This document shows, one piece after another, positions 7,888-16,116 of a stretch of 64,000 nt of DNA. Source of the DNA: Paenibacillus macerans (GTDB lineage Bacteria; Bacillota; Bacilli; Paenibacillales; Paenibacillaceae); NCBI RefSeq assembly GCF_900454495.1, contig NZ_UGSI01000002.1, positions 310,001 to 374,000 on the forward strand, written 5' to 3'. The first letter of the stretch is position 1; every line of letters begins with the position of its first letter. A model generated the notes under the pieces. It saw only the letters and a program-made list of their open reading frames with translations. It was not told where the DNA came from and ran no database searches. Made by a program: the position numbers and the translations under genes.

Positions 7888-7960
7888 CTTTCTGCTTGCC
7901 ACTATGGGGAGTTTGGACAGCGGGATGGTGCGGATTCTGATTCACGGGTTGGGGGGCTAG
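7853..7960 (+). CDS. Secreted signalling peptide precursor paired with the receptor (AloP-like)
   Basis: This 35-residue ORF starts with ATG at 7853, preceded by GAGGTG at good spacing, and overlaps the last 35 bases of the receptor gene in another frame. It begins MRKRMLLFIMLSFLLATMGS, a positively charged tip plus a hydrophobic core, and ends with a short tail, MVRILIHGLGG. This is the plan of Phr/AloP-type prepeptides: export through Sec, cleavage of the C-terminal tail to a short oligopeptide, and re-import by an Opp permease to act on the receptor. The mature peptide is probably within the last 5-11 residues (inferred). A decayed relative of the same junction lies at 1971-2030. Confidence 0.65.
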   Translation: MRKRMLLFIMLSFLLATMGSLDSGMVRILIHGLGG

Positions 7961-7975
7961 TTAGGAGGGAGATAT

Positions 7976-8006
7976 GAAGAGTCCCATTTTTGGGGCTCTT
8001 CTTCTT
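7976..8006 (+). terminator. Terminator after the receptor/peptide pair
   Basis: GAAGAGTCCC at 7976-7985 pairs with the complementary arm ending at 8001 around a short T-rich loop and is followed by TTCTT. It lies 16 bases after the peptide stop codon. Confidence 0.6.
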
Positions 8007-8206
8007 CAATAAATAAAAAGCCCCGATGTAGTCCGCATCAGAGCAAGTAAATGTGACAAAGCGACAAAGGTTTCCGTGTCTTATTTAACGTCCCCACGGC
8101 GTGGAATCGAGGGTCGCCTCCCCGATGATCTAAAGGTCCCTGTTATTTCTATTCCCAGTGTACGTTTGAATATTCGTAAGTGCAAATATCAAACTAATAG
8201 GAGCAC

Positions 8207-8425
8207 TTAAGAAAAGCTCATGAATTGAATAACCCCTACTATAATCAACAGTAGAAATATACCCAAAATAATCGCAACGAATATCAGGACTGCCTTCTGT
8301 ATTTTACGTGAGGCATTCCGGGATTGGCTTAGCTGCTGTTCAACATCATGTAATCGCTGTTTAAGCTCATGAATATCTTCCTTAACATCCTCATGCTTGC
8401 TTTCGTTGGGCAGGTTTGAATTCAT
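8207..8425 (-). CDS. Small coiled-coil single-pass membrane protein
   Basis: This protein of about 72 residues starts at ATG 8425 with AGGAGG 5 bases upstream; a GTG directly before it at 8428 is too close to the ribosome binding site. Residues 1-43 are charged and helical with heptads (DIHELKQRLHDVEQQLSQS). Residues 47-70 are one hydrophobic segment (VLIFVAIILGIFLLLIIVGV). The short C-terminus ends IQFMSFS. The layout resembles small holin-like or stress membrane proteins, but I recognise no family. It stands alone between the peptide locus and the next plus-strand gene. Confidence 0.6.
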   Translation of the reverse strand: MNSNLPNESKHEDVKEDIHELKQRLHDVEQQLSQSRNASRKIQKAVLIFVAIILGIFLLLIIVGVIQFMSFS

Positions 8426-8625
8426 CACAACCTCCTATGGCAATATTTAGTATCAATTCCTTATTTGTATCATAAGAAATTCTCGCTGGAAGTGCAATTG
8501 TAAATAGGCAACTCATATCGGGCCAAGAACCATTCTAGTACTCATATACTAAACATCTTGACACAAGTCCTAATCCCATTAGACTAGTAATTAGTGGGAA
8601 TTAATTGTATATGGGGGGCTCTTTG

Positions 8626-9624
8626 TTGAAAAGATTATCTATTATATCTATTGTATGTGTGTTGTTATTTAGTTTAAGTGCTGTATCCGCTTCAGCGGCA
8701 ACCAATGGATCAAATGTTTTTGTTGATGGGCAGCCGCTTTCCTCGAAATCCATAAACCGGAACGGGGAATCATTCGTACCTTTCCGGGAAGTATTTGAGA
8801 AGCTGAATATAAACATCGGGTACGATAAGAAATCCGGTCAAACCACGGGAACCGCGGATCAATTAAAGGTAACATTTAAAGTCGGCAGCAAAACCGCATA
8901 TGTTAATGGAAAAAAGAAATCTCTGAAGGCAGCGCCCTTTACTCGGAACGGCACGACTTATATTCCGCTTCAATTTGTTGGGGCAATGACGGGGTACACC
9001 GTCAATTACTCGTCGAAAGTGAATGGTATTTTAATCACAAGCCCTTCTTTTGGAGGGGCCTCATACAGCGTTGAGGGAATTGAGGTATTTTTCACTTCTT
9101 ATGGAACCGTCGAGATTGGTCTCAAAGCCGAAGAGGAATTAAATATGATGAGAGAACTGGCCGAGATCAAGTCGGACTACAATGCGGCTAAGAACTCTCC
9201 GAAATACCGTGTTATCGGCGAACCTCCAACCGCTGAAGAATCGAAGGATCCCGGGTATAAAGGGTACCCCGATTATTTTGATGCCAATTATGTTGCTGCG
9301 GTAGATAACAATGAGAAACTGCCGCCGCTGATGAGCGAAGGTTGGATCTCACTGGCTATGCTCTCGGAAATCGAAAAAATTGTTAATTTGGGCAGCAGCG
9401 ATAAAAGTAAGCTTTCGATCGGCAAATATGTTGGTACTGAGGTTGTCAGATACGAAATCCCCTTAACCGACGAATACAAGAACGCCAAAGAAGGCGATTT
9501 TGTATTAGGAGATTTGCGCGTCAAAAAATATAAAAATATCATGTACTTGAATCTTGAAGATTTAAAAAAGGTAGGGCTTATTGGTTCGGAAATAGAGCAG
9601 GAAGAACGCTTTGAGTTGTCCTGA
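8626..9624 (+). CDS. Secreted protein with copper-amine-oxidase N-terminal-like domain
   Basis: The protein has about 332 residues. I chose TTG at 8626 because GGGGGG at 8613-8618 is at good spacing and the product starts with a standard signal peptide (KRLSIISIVCVLLFSLSAVS, cleavage near ASA). ATG 8611 and TTG 8605 are in-frame alternatives. Residues about 30-130 match the Cu_amine_oxidN1 repeat common in Paenibacillus exported proteins: VFVDGQPL, SFVPFREVFEKL, TAYVNGKKKSL, APFTRNGTTYIPLQFVGAM. This domain is a cell-surface or stalk-like module and is not itself an oxidase. The C-terminal 200 residues are charged with no known domain and carry the segment EELNMMRELAEI. The gene is monocistronic, with a terminator at 9652. 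Confidence 0.75.
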   Translation: MKRLSIISIVCVLLFSLSAVSASAATNGSNVFVDGQPLSSKSINRNGESFVPFREVFEKLNINIGYDKKSGQTTGTADQLKVTFKVGSKTAYVNGKKKSLKAAPFTRNGTTYIPLQFVGAMTGYTVNYSSKVNGILITSPSFGGASYSVEGIEVFFTSYGTVEIGLKAEEELNMMRELAEIKSDYNAAKNSPKYRVIGEPPTAEESKDPGYKGYPDYFDANYVAAVDNNEKLPPLMSEGWISLAMLSEIEKIVNLGSSDKSKLSIGKYVGTEVVRYEIPLTDEYKNAKEGDFVLGDLRVKKYKNIMYLNLEDLKKVGLIGSEIEQEERFELS

Positions 9625-9651
9625 TTTTCTGAGTCAACGGTTCGTTCGATT

Positions 9652-9687
9652 ACAGGGCGCTCGCTTGAGTGCTCTGTTTTTGTTTTT
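9652..9687 (+). terminator. Rho-independent terminator
   Basis: An 11-bp stem with two G-T pairs (ACAGGGCGCTC at 9652-9662 against 9667-9677), a 4-base loop and a run of T residues through 9687. It closes the gene ending at 9624 and separates it from the peptide-biosynthesis region. Confidence 0.85.
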
Positions 9688-9860
9688 TAACGAGGTTTGA
9701 TAAGGCGACAATTGTTTTTCAAATAATTATGGATAATTTGTTAAAAGTATAGAAAAAGAGAGGATAAAGGATATTTATGGAGAATAATATATAAAATTAA
9801 TTAAAATGTTATATTTTGCATTTTTATGACGAGATAAATCCAGGATAGAGGGTGTGGATC

Positions 9861-10568
9861 GTGATAAAAGTGGCTATGTGTGGTGATGATGCAGATTGTT
9901 TAGATCAAGTTGAAAAGATGCTGAATGACTATGCTTGCAAGAATAGGCTGTCGTTTTCCATTCACAGTTTTACCAGTGCCGTCCCTCTGCTTGAAACGAT
10001 GAATACAGATTTTCAAATCTACATTTTTGATTTTAACATGACTTCAAGGAAAAAAATGAGGTTGGTACATTCCATAAAAAAAATGGACAAGTACGCTTAT
10101 TTGATTTTTTTGACATCGGCTATTGAGATGGCTAAAGATACTTACCCTGTTCCGATTATCAATTATTTGACCAAACCTCTCCATCAAACTGCGCTGGAGA
10201 GGGAAATGGACAGGGCGATAAGACATACTGAGAAAATTGCCAACAACTATATGTTCATTAAAAACCACGACGGATTGTTTAAAGTCTTTTTGCCAGGGGT
10301 TTATTATATCGAGACCTTTAACAGAAATTTGTTGATCCATACGGATCACGGCAATTACTTATGCTTCAAAAAAATGCAACAACTTGAGAACGAGTTAATC
10401 AATTATCCATTTATAAGATGCCATAGTAGTTACATCGTCAATATGGATTACATTAGGAGAATTACGAATAACGAGATCGAGCTCGAGAATCGCGATAAAA
10501 TTCTAGTCAGTAAATGGAGGAGGAAAAACGTTGTAGAGAGCTTGACTAGTTATATTGAAAACGTTTAA
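9861..10568 (+). CDS. LytTR-family response regulator 1 of the RiPP cluster
   Basis: This 235-residue protein starts at GTG 9861 with GAGGG 8 bases upstream; GTG 9852 overlaps that site. Residues 1-120 are a receiver domain with the acid pair (CGDDAD), the phosphoacceptor Asp in IYIFDFNM, Thr in IFLTSA and Lys in YLTKPL, so it should be phosphorylatable. Residues 135-235 are a LytTR DNA-binding domain (YYIETFNRNLLIHTD, FIRCHSSYIVNMDYI, VSKWRRKN). No histidine kinase is encoded nearby. With the paralogue at 10620 it is the first gene of the cluster and probably controls the precursor promoter, as AgrA/ComE-like regulators do for bacteriocins (inferred). Confidence 0.85.
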   Translation: MIKVAMCGDDADCLDQVEKMLNDYACKNRLSFSIHSFTSAVPLLETMNTDFQIYIFDFNMTSRKKMRLVHSIKKMDKYAYLIFLTSAIEMAKDTYPVPIINYLTKPLHQTALEREMDRAIRHTEKIANNYMFIKNHDGLFKVFLPGVYYIETFNRNLLIHTDHGNYLCFKKMQQLENELINYPFIRCHSSYIVNMDYIRRITNNEIELENRDKILVSKWRRKNVVESLTSYIENV

Positions 10569-10619
10569 AAGTGTGGATCATTCAGAGCTAGATTTGGCAA
10601 GTATCGGAGGTATGGATAC

Positions 10620-11375
10620 ATGATAAAAATAGCTATATGTTTGGACAGCCCCAAATTATTGAAGGAGATCCACGGCTACATGCAGCATTACTGCACTTTG
10701 AACGATACGCATCTGGATGTCAGAAAATATTATAACTTTCGCGGCTTTTTGAGAGACATTTATTATCAAGCGTTCGATCTGGTTTTTATGGATCTCCCTA
10801 AGTCCGGGGAACAGGAATTTGCCATCGTCGAGAAAGTAAAAAAAATCGTCCCGGATGCAGTTATAGCTTTTGTGTCTATAAGTTCCGCCTCCATTATCGT
10901 AAAGGAGCCTAACTTGGCGAATGTTGTTTTTATAACAAAGCCGATCAATTACGGGAAAATTGAATTTCTAGTTAACGAAATCAGAAATGTGAAATCATAC
11001 AGAGAAAGAAAAAGCCTGTTGGTTAAAAATGATCAGGGTATTTTTAAAATCAGGTGTTGCGACATTATATTTTTAGAGCGTTGTCAGAAGAGCGTCATCA
11101 TTCATACGAATACTGAAGAAATCAATAGCTGCAGAACAATGAAGGAGTACGAATCTAAACTGCGGGAGCCTGTTTTTTTTCGATGTCATACGAGTTTTAT
11201 TGTGAATACGAATTATATTGCCAATCTACACGATCATGAATTGAGCATGATTAATAAGAAAGTGATACCCGTAAGCCGTTACCGAAGAAAAGGTTTGATT
11301 CAACTTATGTTGAGCCCAAGCAGATGTGAACCCATGAATCCGGGTGCAGGGTCAACTTTTTCAAAGCAGGTGTGA
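10620..11375 (+). CDS. LytTR-family response regulator 2 of the RiPP cluster
   Basis: This 251-residue protein starts at ATG 10620 after GGAGG. The receiver part keeps the phosphoacceptor Asp (LVFMDLPKSG) and Lys (FITKPI), but the N-terminal acid pair is reduced to one Asp (CLDSPK) and the Thr position is Ser (FVSISS). It may therefore respond poorly to phosphorylation. Residues 135-235 are a LytTR domain (IIFLERCQKSVIIHTN, FFRCHTSFIVNTNYI, VSRYRRKG). The C-terminus carries an extra 20-residue tail, SRCEPMNPGAGSTFSKQV. Its stop codon lies one base from the subtilase ATG, so the two are translationally coupled. It is paralogous to the gene at 9861. Confidence 0.85.
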   Translation: MIKIAICLDSPKLLKEIHGYMQHYCTLNDTHLDVRKYYNFRGFLRDIYYQAFDLVFMDLPKSGEQEFAIVEKVKKIVPDAVIAFVSISSASIIVKEPNLANVVFITKPINYGKIEFLVNEIRNVKSYRERKSLLVKNDQGIFKIRCCDIIFLERCQKSVIIHTNTEEINSCRTMKEYESKLREPVFFRCHTSFIVNTNYIANLHDHELSMINKKVIPVSRYRRKGLIQLMLSPSRCEPMNPGAGSTFSKQV

Positions 11376-11376
11376 A

Positions 11377-12429
11377 ATGAAAATAGCGGTAATCGATTCG
11401 GGCGTTAACCTAAAAGATGAACTACTGCTCGACCAAACTATTGAAACCATCGCAATGGGACAAGGCCGTTATCAATCATGCTCAATCGACGATAGCGGAC
11501 ATGGAACGGATATCGTAAAAATTATTTGCGGACAGACCATGGCTCCGCACATCGTTTCCATCCAGGTGCTCAACCGCGACAATAAAGGCTCTGTTGATGC
11601 CTTATGCGCAGCCATAAACCACTGTGCTGAAACCGGGGTTGATTTAATCAACCTAAGTTTAGGGCTGCGAAATACAAGCAGCGAGACCATACAAAAATTA
11701 AAGTCCTGTTGCGATGCAGCGGTGAAAAAGGGAGTGGCTATTGTCTCTTCCAACCATAACGACGGAAATACGGACCTTCCGTCCTATCCGTATGCTTTTG
11801 ACGAAGTTATTGGGGTTTCCAGTTCCCTGGGGATTGAGCAAAAAATAAAATTCGACCGCCAAACGAATAAAATCATTTTCTCCGACAATATTGTCAGCGT
11901 CCCTGACCGAAATAGGGTGATACTTCAAAAAGGAAACAGCTTTTTGGCGCCGATCATAGCCGGCTTGTATAGTGAATTTCTGAAGGAAACGGTGGATCGC
12001 TCCGACATTCACCGCGATTTTTTATCGTTCATGGAGCATGTTCAGTGCAACCATACGAACCTGTTTTTCTATAGAAACAAGAGTCAAAGTTACGGCCAGT
12101 TCCATGGCAAAAAAGTCGGTTATTTTTATATGAAAAAAACCGCTAACGACATTCATTTGCTTAACCGGCTCCATCAATTTGCAACCGTTCGTTTATTTCA
12201 TATGGCCGAAGAAATCGACCAATGCTCTATTTCCGGTTTGGACTTTTTATTTTTTGGAGAAATCAGCAAAGGTGAAGCGATGCAATGTGAACCCGTATTG
12301 TCAAAACTAATTAACGCCGCCGCCAGGCAAGGCATACATTTGGTGATGATGGTGCCCTTTATGAGCATTCATCAACGATTACAGGTGTCGGAAAAGTATA
12401 AAATTTACGTACAGAGCGCATATATCTAG
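11377..12429 (+). CDS. Cytoplasmic S8 subtilisin-like protease with extra C-terminal domain
   Basis: This 350-residue protein starts at ATG 11377 after AGCAGGTG. The catalytic triad is visible: Asp7 in AVIDSG, His42 in SGHGTD and Ser188 in GNSFLAP, with an oxyanion Asn in SSNHN. The usual GTSMAAP reads GNSFLAP. There is no signal peptide or propeptide, so it should act inside the cell. Residues about 200-350 form a separate alpha/beta domain (KKVGYFYMKK, LDFLFFGEISKGEAM, QGIHLVMMVPF) that I do not recognise. Its position directly before the precursor gene suggests that it cuts the leader peptide, as LicP- or ElxP-type subtilases do in lanthipeptide clusters (inferred). Confidence 0.8.
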   Translation: MKIAVIDSGVNLKDELLLDQTIETIAMGQGRYQSCSIDDSGHGTDIVKIICGQTMAPHIVSIQVLNRDNKGSVDALCAAINHCAETGVDLINLSLGLRNTSSETIQKLKSCCDAAVKKGVAIVSSNHNDGNTDLPSYPYAFDEVIGVSSSLGIEQKIKFDRQTNKIIFSDNIVSVPDRNRVILQKGNSFLAPIIAGLYSEFLKETVDRSDIHRDFLSFMEHVQCNHTNLFFYRNKSQSYGQFHGKKVGYFYMKKTANDIHLLNRLHQFATVRLFHMAEEIDQCSISGLDFLFFGEISKGEAMQCEPVLSKLINAAARQGIHLVMMVPFMSIHQRLQVSEKYKIYVQSAYI

Positions 12430-12539
12430 CCTCCAAAAGGTTGCAATTTTATGAAACTGACCAATTAGCCCAAATAATGATACATTTAATCAAAAGCGCT
12501 ATGTACAGGAAGAATATGGTTTTATAGTTAAGACATAAA

Positions 12540-12555
12540 ACTTACTTGAGTAAGT
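12540..12555 (+). promoter_or_regulatory. Inverted repeat just upstream of the precursor ribosome binding site
   Basis: ACTTACT at 12540-12546 and AGTAAGT at 12549-12555 are exact inverse complements with a 2-bp spacer. The element is 9 bases upstream of the AAAGGAGGG ribosome binding site and about 12 bases downstream of a TATAGT hexamer (12523-12528). It could be an operator or a 5' UTR hairpin stabilising the precursor mRNA. Confidence 0.45.
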
Positions 12556-12575
12556 GCATGAAAGGAGGGAGAACG

Positions 12576-12722
12576 ATGAGCAAAGAGCTGGAAAAAGAAC
12601 TCAACGTTTTGGACGAACTCGAGGAAATCGAAGGCTATGCCTACTGCAGCACGCATAAGGACAAATGCTTGAACGATTGTATCAACCCGCTTCCTAATGC
12701 TATGATCGCAGACATAAATTAA
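12576..12722 (+). CDS. Three-cysteine RiPP precursor peptide
   Basis: This is a 48-residue ORF starting at ATG 12576 with a very strong ribosome binding site (AAAGGAGGG, 12561-12569). Residues 1-22 are an acidic, Leu/Glu-rich leader (MSKELEKELNVLDELEEIEG). The C-terminal part holds Cys24, Cys31 and Cys35 (YCSTHKDKCLNDC) and ends NPLPNAMIADIN. The layout of acidic leader, short Cys-bearing core, adjacent protease, three radical SAM enzymes and transporters identifies it as the substrate of the cluster. Likely chemistry is thioether (sactipeptide or ranthipeptide) or other Cys-linked cross-links; I cannot choose. A 17-bp stem hairpin follows and would let this short transcript accumulate over the downstream genes. 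Confidence 0.8.
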   Translation: MSKELEKELNVLDELEEIEGYAYCSTHKDKCLNDCINPLPNAMIADIN

Positions 12723-12782
12723 CAAAAAGCGGATGAAAGACCTGGAATCCTGATGCTTTTATTGCAGACGCAAATTAAAAAT

Positions 12783-12834
12783 AAAAGGTTTTAAACTACG
12801 ATTTGAAACCAAGTAGTTTAAAACCTTTTATTTT
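12783..12834 (+). terminator. Strong hairpin between precursor gene and transporter/enzyme genes
   Basis: A perfect 17-bp stem (12783-12799 with 12813-12829) and a 13-base loop are followed by ATTTT. It is the only strong hairpin inside the cluster. Partial readthrough here would set the ratio of precursor to enzymes. Confidence 0.85.
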
Positions 12835-12893
12835 ACATATATAAAAGTTAAATAGATTAATTCGTCCAGTAAGCCGAGAAAGGATGTAATATC

Positions 12894-13598
12894 ATGGTAG
12901 TCTTGGAGGCTATGTATTTAAAAAAGTATTATGGAGTTGCCCCTAACCTGATCAAAGCCTTGGATGGCGTCAACTTATCAGTGAGCCGCGGAGAGTTTGT
13001 CGCGATCGAGGGAACTTCGGGAAGCGGCAAATCAACCTTGTTAAATTTAATCGGCGGACTCGACAAACCTACGGAAGGAAAAGTGGTCATCAACGGATGC
13101 GAATTGTCCAAACTTAGCGATGATCAACTCACGGTGTTTAGGAGAACAAACATCGGGTTTATTTTTCAAGATTACAATTTGATCCCTGCTTTGAATGTCT
13201 ACGAAAACGTTATACTTCCGGTTGAACTGGATCATGGGAAGATTGATAAAGATTATTTAACAAGTATTTTAGAGATGCTCGATTTATCCGATAAACAAAC
13301 GAAATTAATGAATCAATTGTCCGGAGGACAGCAGCAAAGGGTGGCGATTGCAAGGGCACTGGCAACGAAGCCGGCGATTATTCTGGCCGATGAGCCGACG
13401 GGCAACCTGGACAGCAAAGCAAGTGCCAGCGTGATGGAACTTTTGCGGATGAGCAACAGAAGGTTTAATCAAACTCTTATTATGATTACGCATAATCCGG
13501 ATATCGCCAAACTTGCTGATCGTATCGTACGCATCGAAGACGGAAAAATAATGCCAGCAGTTCCGGAAAATAAGGTGGTAGAAAAATGGCGAAATTAA
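12894..13598 (+). CDS. ABC transporter ATPase (MacB/LolD type)
   Basis: This 234-residue protein starts at ATG 12894 after AAAGGATG. Walker A is GTSGSGKST (residues ~42), the signature is LSGGQQQRVAIARA, Walker B is IILADEPTGNLDS, and the H-loop is MITHNPD. The closest relatives are ATPases that pair with FtsX-type permeases for peptide sensing, immunity or export (MacB, BceA, lactococcin-type). The following permease gene overlaps the last 13 bases. The likely role is self-protection against the mature peptide or its export (inferred from context). Confidence 0.9.
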   Translation: MVVLEAMYLKKYYGVAPNLIKALDGVNLSVSRGEFVAIEGTSGSGKSTLLNLIGGLDKPTEGKVVINGCELSKLSDDQLTVFRRTNIGFIFQDYNLIPALNVYENVILPVELDHGKIDKDYLTSILEMLDLSDKQTKLMNQLSGGQQQRVAIARALATKPAIILADEPTGNLDSKASASVMELLRMSNRRFNQTLIMITHNPDIAKLADRIVRIEDGKIMPAVPENKVVEKWRN

Positions 13599-15982
13599 AT
13601 ACTTCAGGGATAAAAAGATTATCCAAAGCGAACTTAAAGGCGGATAGAGTTAAATATTACTTTGCCGGCAGTATTATTGCTTTGGCTGCATTTTTATTAA
13701 CGGTTGTATTGACATTTGGATATAACTCTTTTACGAACTTGCAAAATGATTCCGATTTTCAGGCCATTTTTTATAATGTCAGCCCTGATGAAATTTCTCG
13801 AATACAACAAGTAGAGGAGATCGACAAGGTTGGGCTTTACCTGGAGGTGGGCAGGGAGAAACAAGAGGAGCGATCATTATCGATTTTGTATACGGATCAG
13901 ACGATGATGGATTTATCGAATGCCAGCATCGTTCAGGGCAAGTTTCCGACACAGCCCAATGAAATGGCGATAGAAGAAGGCTACTTTTCGGCCGATGCTC
14001 CCAAACCCGGTATCGGGGATCGCATCGTAGTGGAGTTTAGAAACAACGCCAGCAAAGAAATGCAGACGAACGAATTTGTGATCTCAGGCTTGTTACAAAC
14101 GACTGCGTCCGGAGAGGCAAATCGGATCAGCTACAACGCCTTGGTATCAAAGGCGTTTATCGCGGCCGATCCGCACCTTTCCAAGGCAAAATATTCCGCA
14201 GCCATTAAAGTGCAAAATGCCGGCAGCTATGCCAATGAAGAACTGAAATCCAAAATCAAAGATATCGGAAATCAAATCGGCTTTCCTGAGCAAAACGTTC
14301 AGATCAATAATATGAACGTAGATACCAACAATCTATCAGGCGGCACCATCCTGATGATTTTTTGCATCATCGTGGTCATTGCATTGGCATGCTGGGTCGT
14401 AATCTACAACATTTTTTATATATCGATTATCAAACAAATCAAACAATATGGACAACTACGGGCATTAGGAGCAACGCGCAAGCAAATTAAAAAGATGGTG
14501 AAATATGAAGGGGGATATGTATCCCGTAATTTTATCCCGGTTGGCGTTCTCCTAGGATGCTTGATGAGTTGGGCCATGAATCCTTCCGTTTGGACGTTCC
14601 TTCCCAGCCTGCTTCTCGCTATAGCGGCAGGTTTGTTTACGGTTATAACGGTACGGTTTTCATTAAACGCGCCGGCCAAGTTTGCAGCGAAAATATCCCC
14701 GATCGAAGCGATTCGCTACATCGGAGCGGAAATCTATATCTATAAGAGGAAAGAGAAGAAAAGCTCGAAACGGCTAACCCCCTTTGCTTTGGCCGGGATG
14801 AATTTAACAAGAAGCCGAAAAAAAACGCTGTTGACGTTGTTATCGTTGATCTTAAGCGGCGTTCTGTTCATTTCATTTGCGACACTGCTGAATTCGGTTG
14901 ATGCGGTCTCCAGAACTCAGCCGAACTTCCCGAATAACGGGAAGTTCGTGATTCAAATCAACAGTGAACTTTATTCTGAAACGGTGAATTTAAGCGATCT
15001 GCAAAGCGAGAATCAGCTCTCCGGGACTTTAAAGGGCAGCATCCTCTCCATAAGCGGAGTCGATCGTGTTATAGAACGTCAGTATATCGAAGCCACTATT
15101 AAAGGAACGAGCGAAAGTGAAGGACCTGCGGTGGTAAGCGTAGAAAACATTTCTCCGAATAATATAGAGCCATTACGAAAGCGCCTGGTTCAAGGAAAAA
15201 TACCTGAAGTTGATTCTTCGGATGATTCCTATATTCTGATGAACAGCGCCAGTAGTGCTTTCGAATTTTATGGCATTAAGTACGCCGTTGGCGACCGAAT
15301 TTCATTTATCATTGGCAATGATCGGGACAAGGTTGAACATGAGTTCGAGATCATTGGCGATATAGCGGATAAAAACATGGGAACAGAGTTTTACTTGCCG
15401 TCCAAAGTCATGCAATCCTTAGCCCCTTTTAATCCGAATCAAAGTTTTGAAGTGGTTCTCAAGGAAAATACGAATGAACAAATCGTGAAAGAGGAGCTGC
15501 AACGTCTGATTCAAAACAAGGACACTTTAAACGTACTTTCATTTTCTGACATGGTGAAGTCCAATAAGGCGGGCTTTCGAATGATCACGATTGCTGTGTA
15601 CAGTTTTATGATTTTTATAGCCTTATTTAGCGTTATTAATCTGTTGAACACGGTTATGACCACAATTAATGCGAGAAGAGTCGAAATCGGAATTATGCAA
15701 GCCATAGGCATGGATCGGAAACAGTTATTCGCCATGTTGGGTTGCGAAACCGGGTTTTTAATTGTTGGAAGCTTCGTGATTTCTCTTCTTGCAGGGAATC
15801 TTATCGGGTATGGGATAAGCGAATCTTTAGGGAACGTTGGCGGACTTTCTTTTATTCATTATAAATTTCCGTGGCTTGCCATTTTCTTATATGTATTCGC
15901 TACGTTGCTGATTCAAGTTTGCGTACTCCGGTTCATGAGGAGCTCAATGTCAAGGCAGACTGTAGTGGAGAGATTACGATAA
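13586..15982 (+). CDS. ABC transporter permease, FtsX/MacB family
   Basis: This 798-residue protein starts at ATG 13586 with GGTGG upstream, inside the end of the ATPase gene. It has an N-terminal transmembrane helix (residues ~27-45), a long extracellular region, and a first FtsX core around residues 250-360 (three helices; MIFCIIVVIALACWVVIYNI). There is a second transmembrane entry near 420 (LLTLLSLILSGVLFISF), another extracellular region, and a second FtsX core at ~665-790 (ITIAVYSFMIFIALFSVINL). A double FtsX unit of about 800 residues is typical of peptide-antibiotic efflux/immunity permeases. It works with the ATPase at 12894. The following radical SAM frame is open into this gene's end. 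Confidence 0.88.
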   Translation: MAKLNTSGIKRLSKANLKADRVKYYFAGSIIALAAFLLTVVLTFGYNSFTNLQNDSDFQAIFYNVSPDEISRIQQVEEIDKVGLYLEVGREKQEERSLSILYTDQTMMDLSNASIVQGKFPTQPNEMAIEEGYFSADAPKPGIGDRIVVEFRNNASKEMQTNEFVISGLLQTTASGEANRISYNALVSKAFIAADPHLSKAKYSAAIKVQNAGSYANEELKSKIKDIGNQIGFPEQNVQINNMNVDTNNLSGGTILMIFCIIVVIALACWVVIYNIFYISIIKQIKQYGQLRALGATRKQIKKMVKYEGGYVSRNFIPVGVLLGCLMSWAMNPSVWTFLPSLLLAIAAGLFTVITVRFSLNAPAKFAAKISPIEAIRYIGAEIYIYKRKEKKSSKRLTPFALAGMNLTRSRKKTLLTLLSLILSGVLFISFATLLNSVDAVSRTQPNFPNNGKFVIQINSELYSETVNLSDLQSENQLSGTLKGSILSISGVDRVIERQYIEATIKGTSESEGPAVVSVENISPNNIEPLRKRLVQGKIPEVDSSDDSYILMNSASSAFEFYGIKYAVGDRISFIIGNDRDKVEHEFEIIGDIADKNMGTEFYLPSKVMQSLAPFNPNQSFEVVLKENTNEQIVKEELQRLIQNKDTLNVLSFSDMVKSNKAGFRMITIAVYSFMIFIALFSVINLLNTVMTTINARRVEIGIMQAIGMDRKQLFAMLGCETGFLIVGSFVISLLAGNLIGYGISESLGNVGGLSFIHYKFPWLAIFLYVFATLLIQVCVLRFMRSSMSRQTVVERLR

Positions 15983-16116
15983 ATGGGGATGAGGTTAAGC
16001 TAACCACATATGCTAACCATCTAGGCTACTTCAGAGTACATTTAAACAAAAACCATTTCGCCAGGTCTCAAAGGAGCATACAGTTAAAGCAAAACCTGAA
16101 TGAAAGGAAAGTGCTT

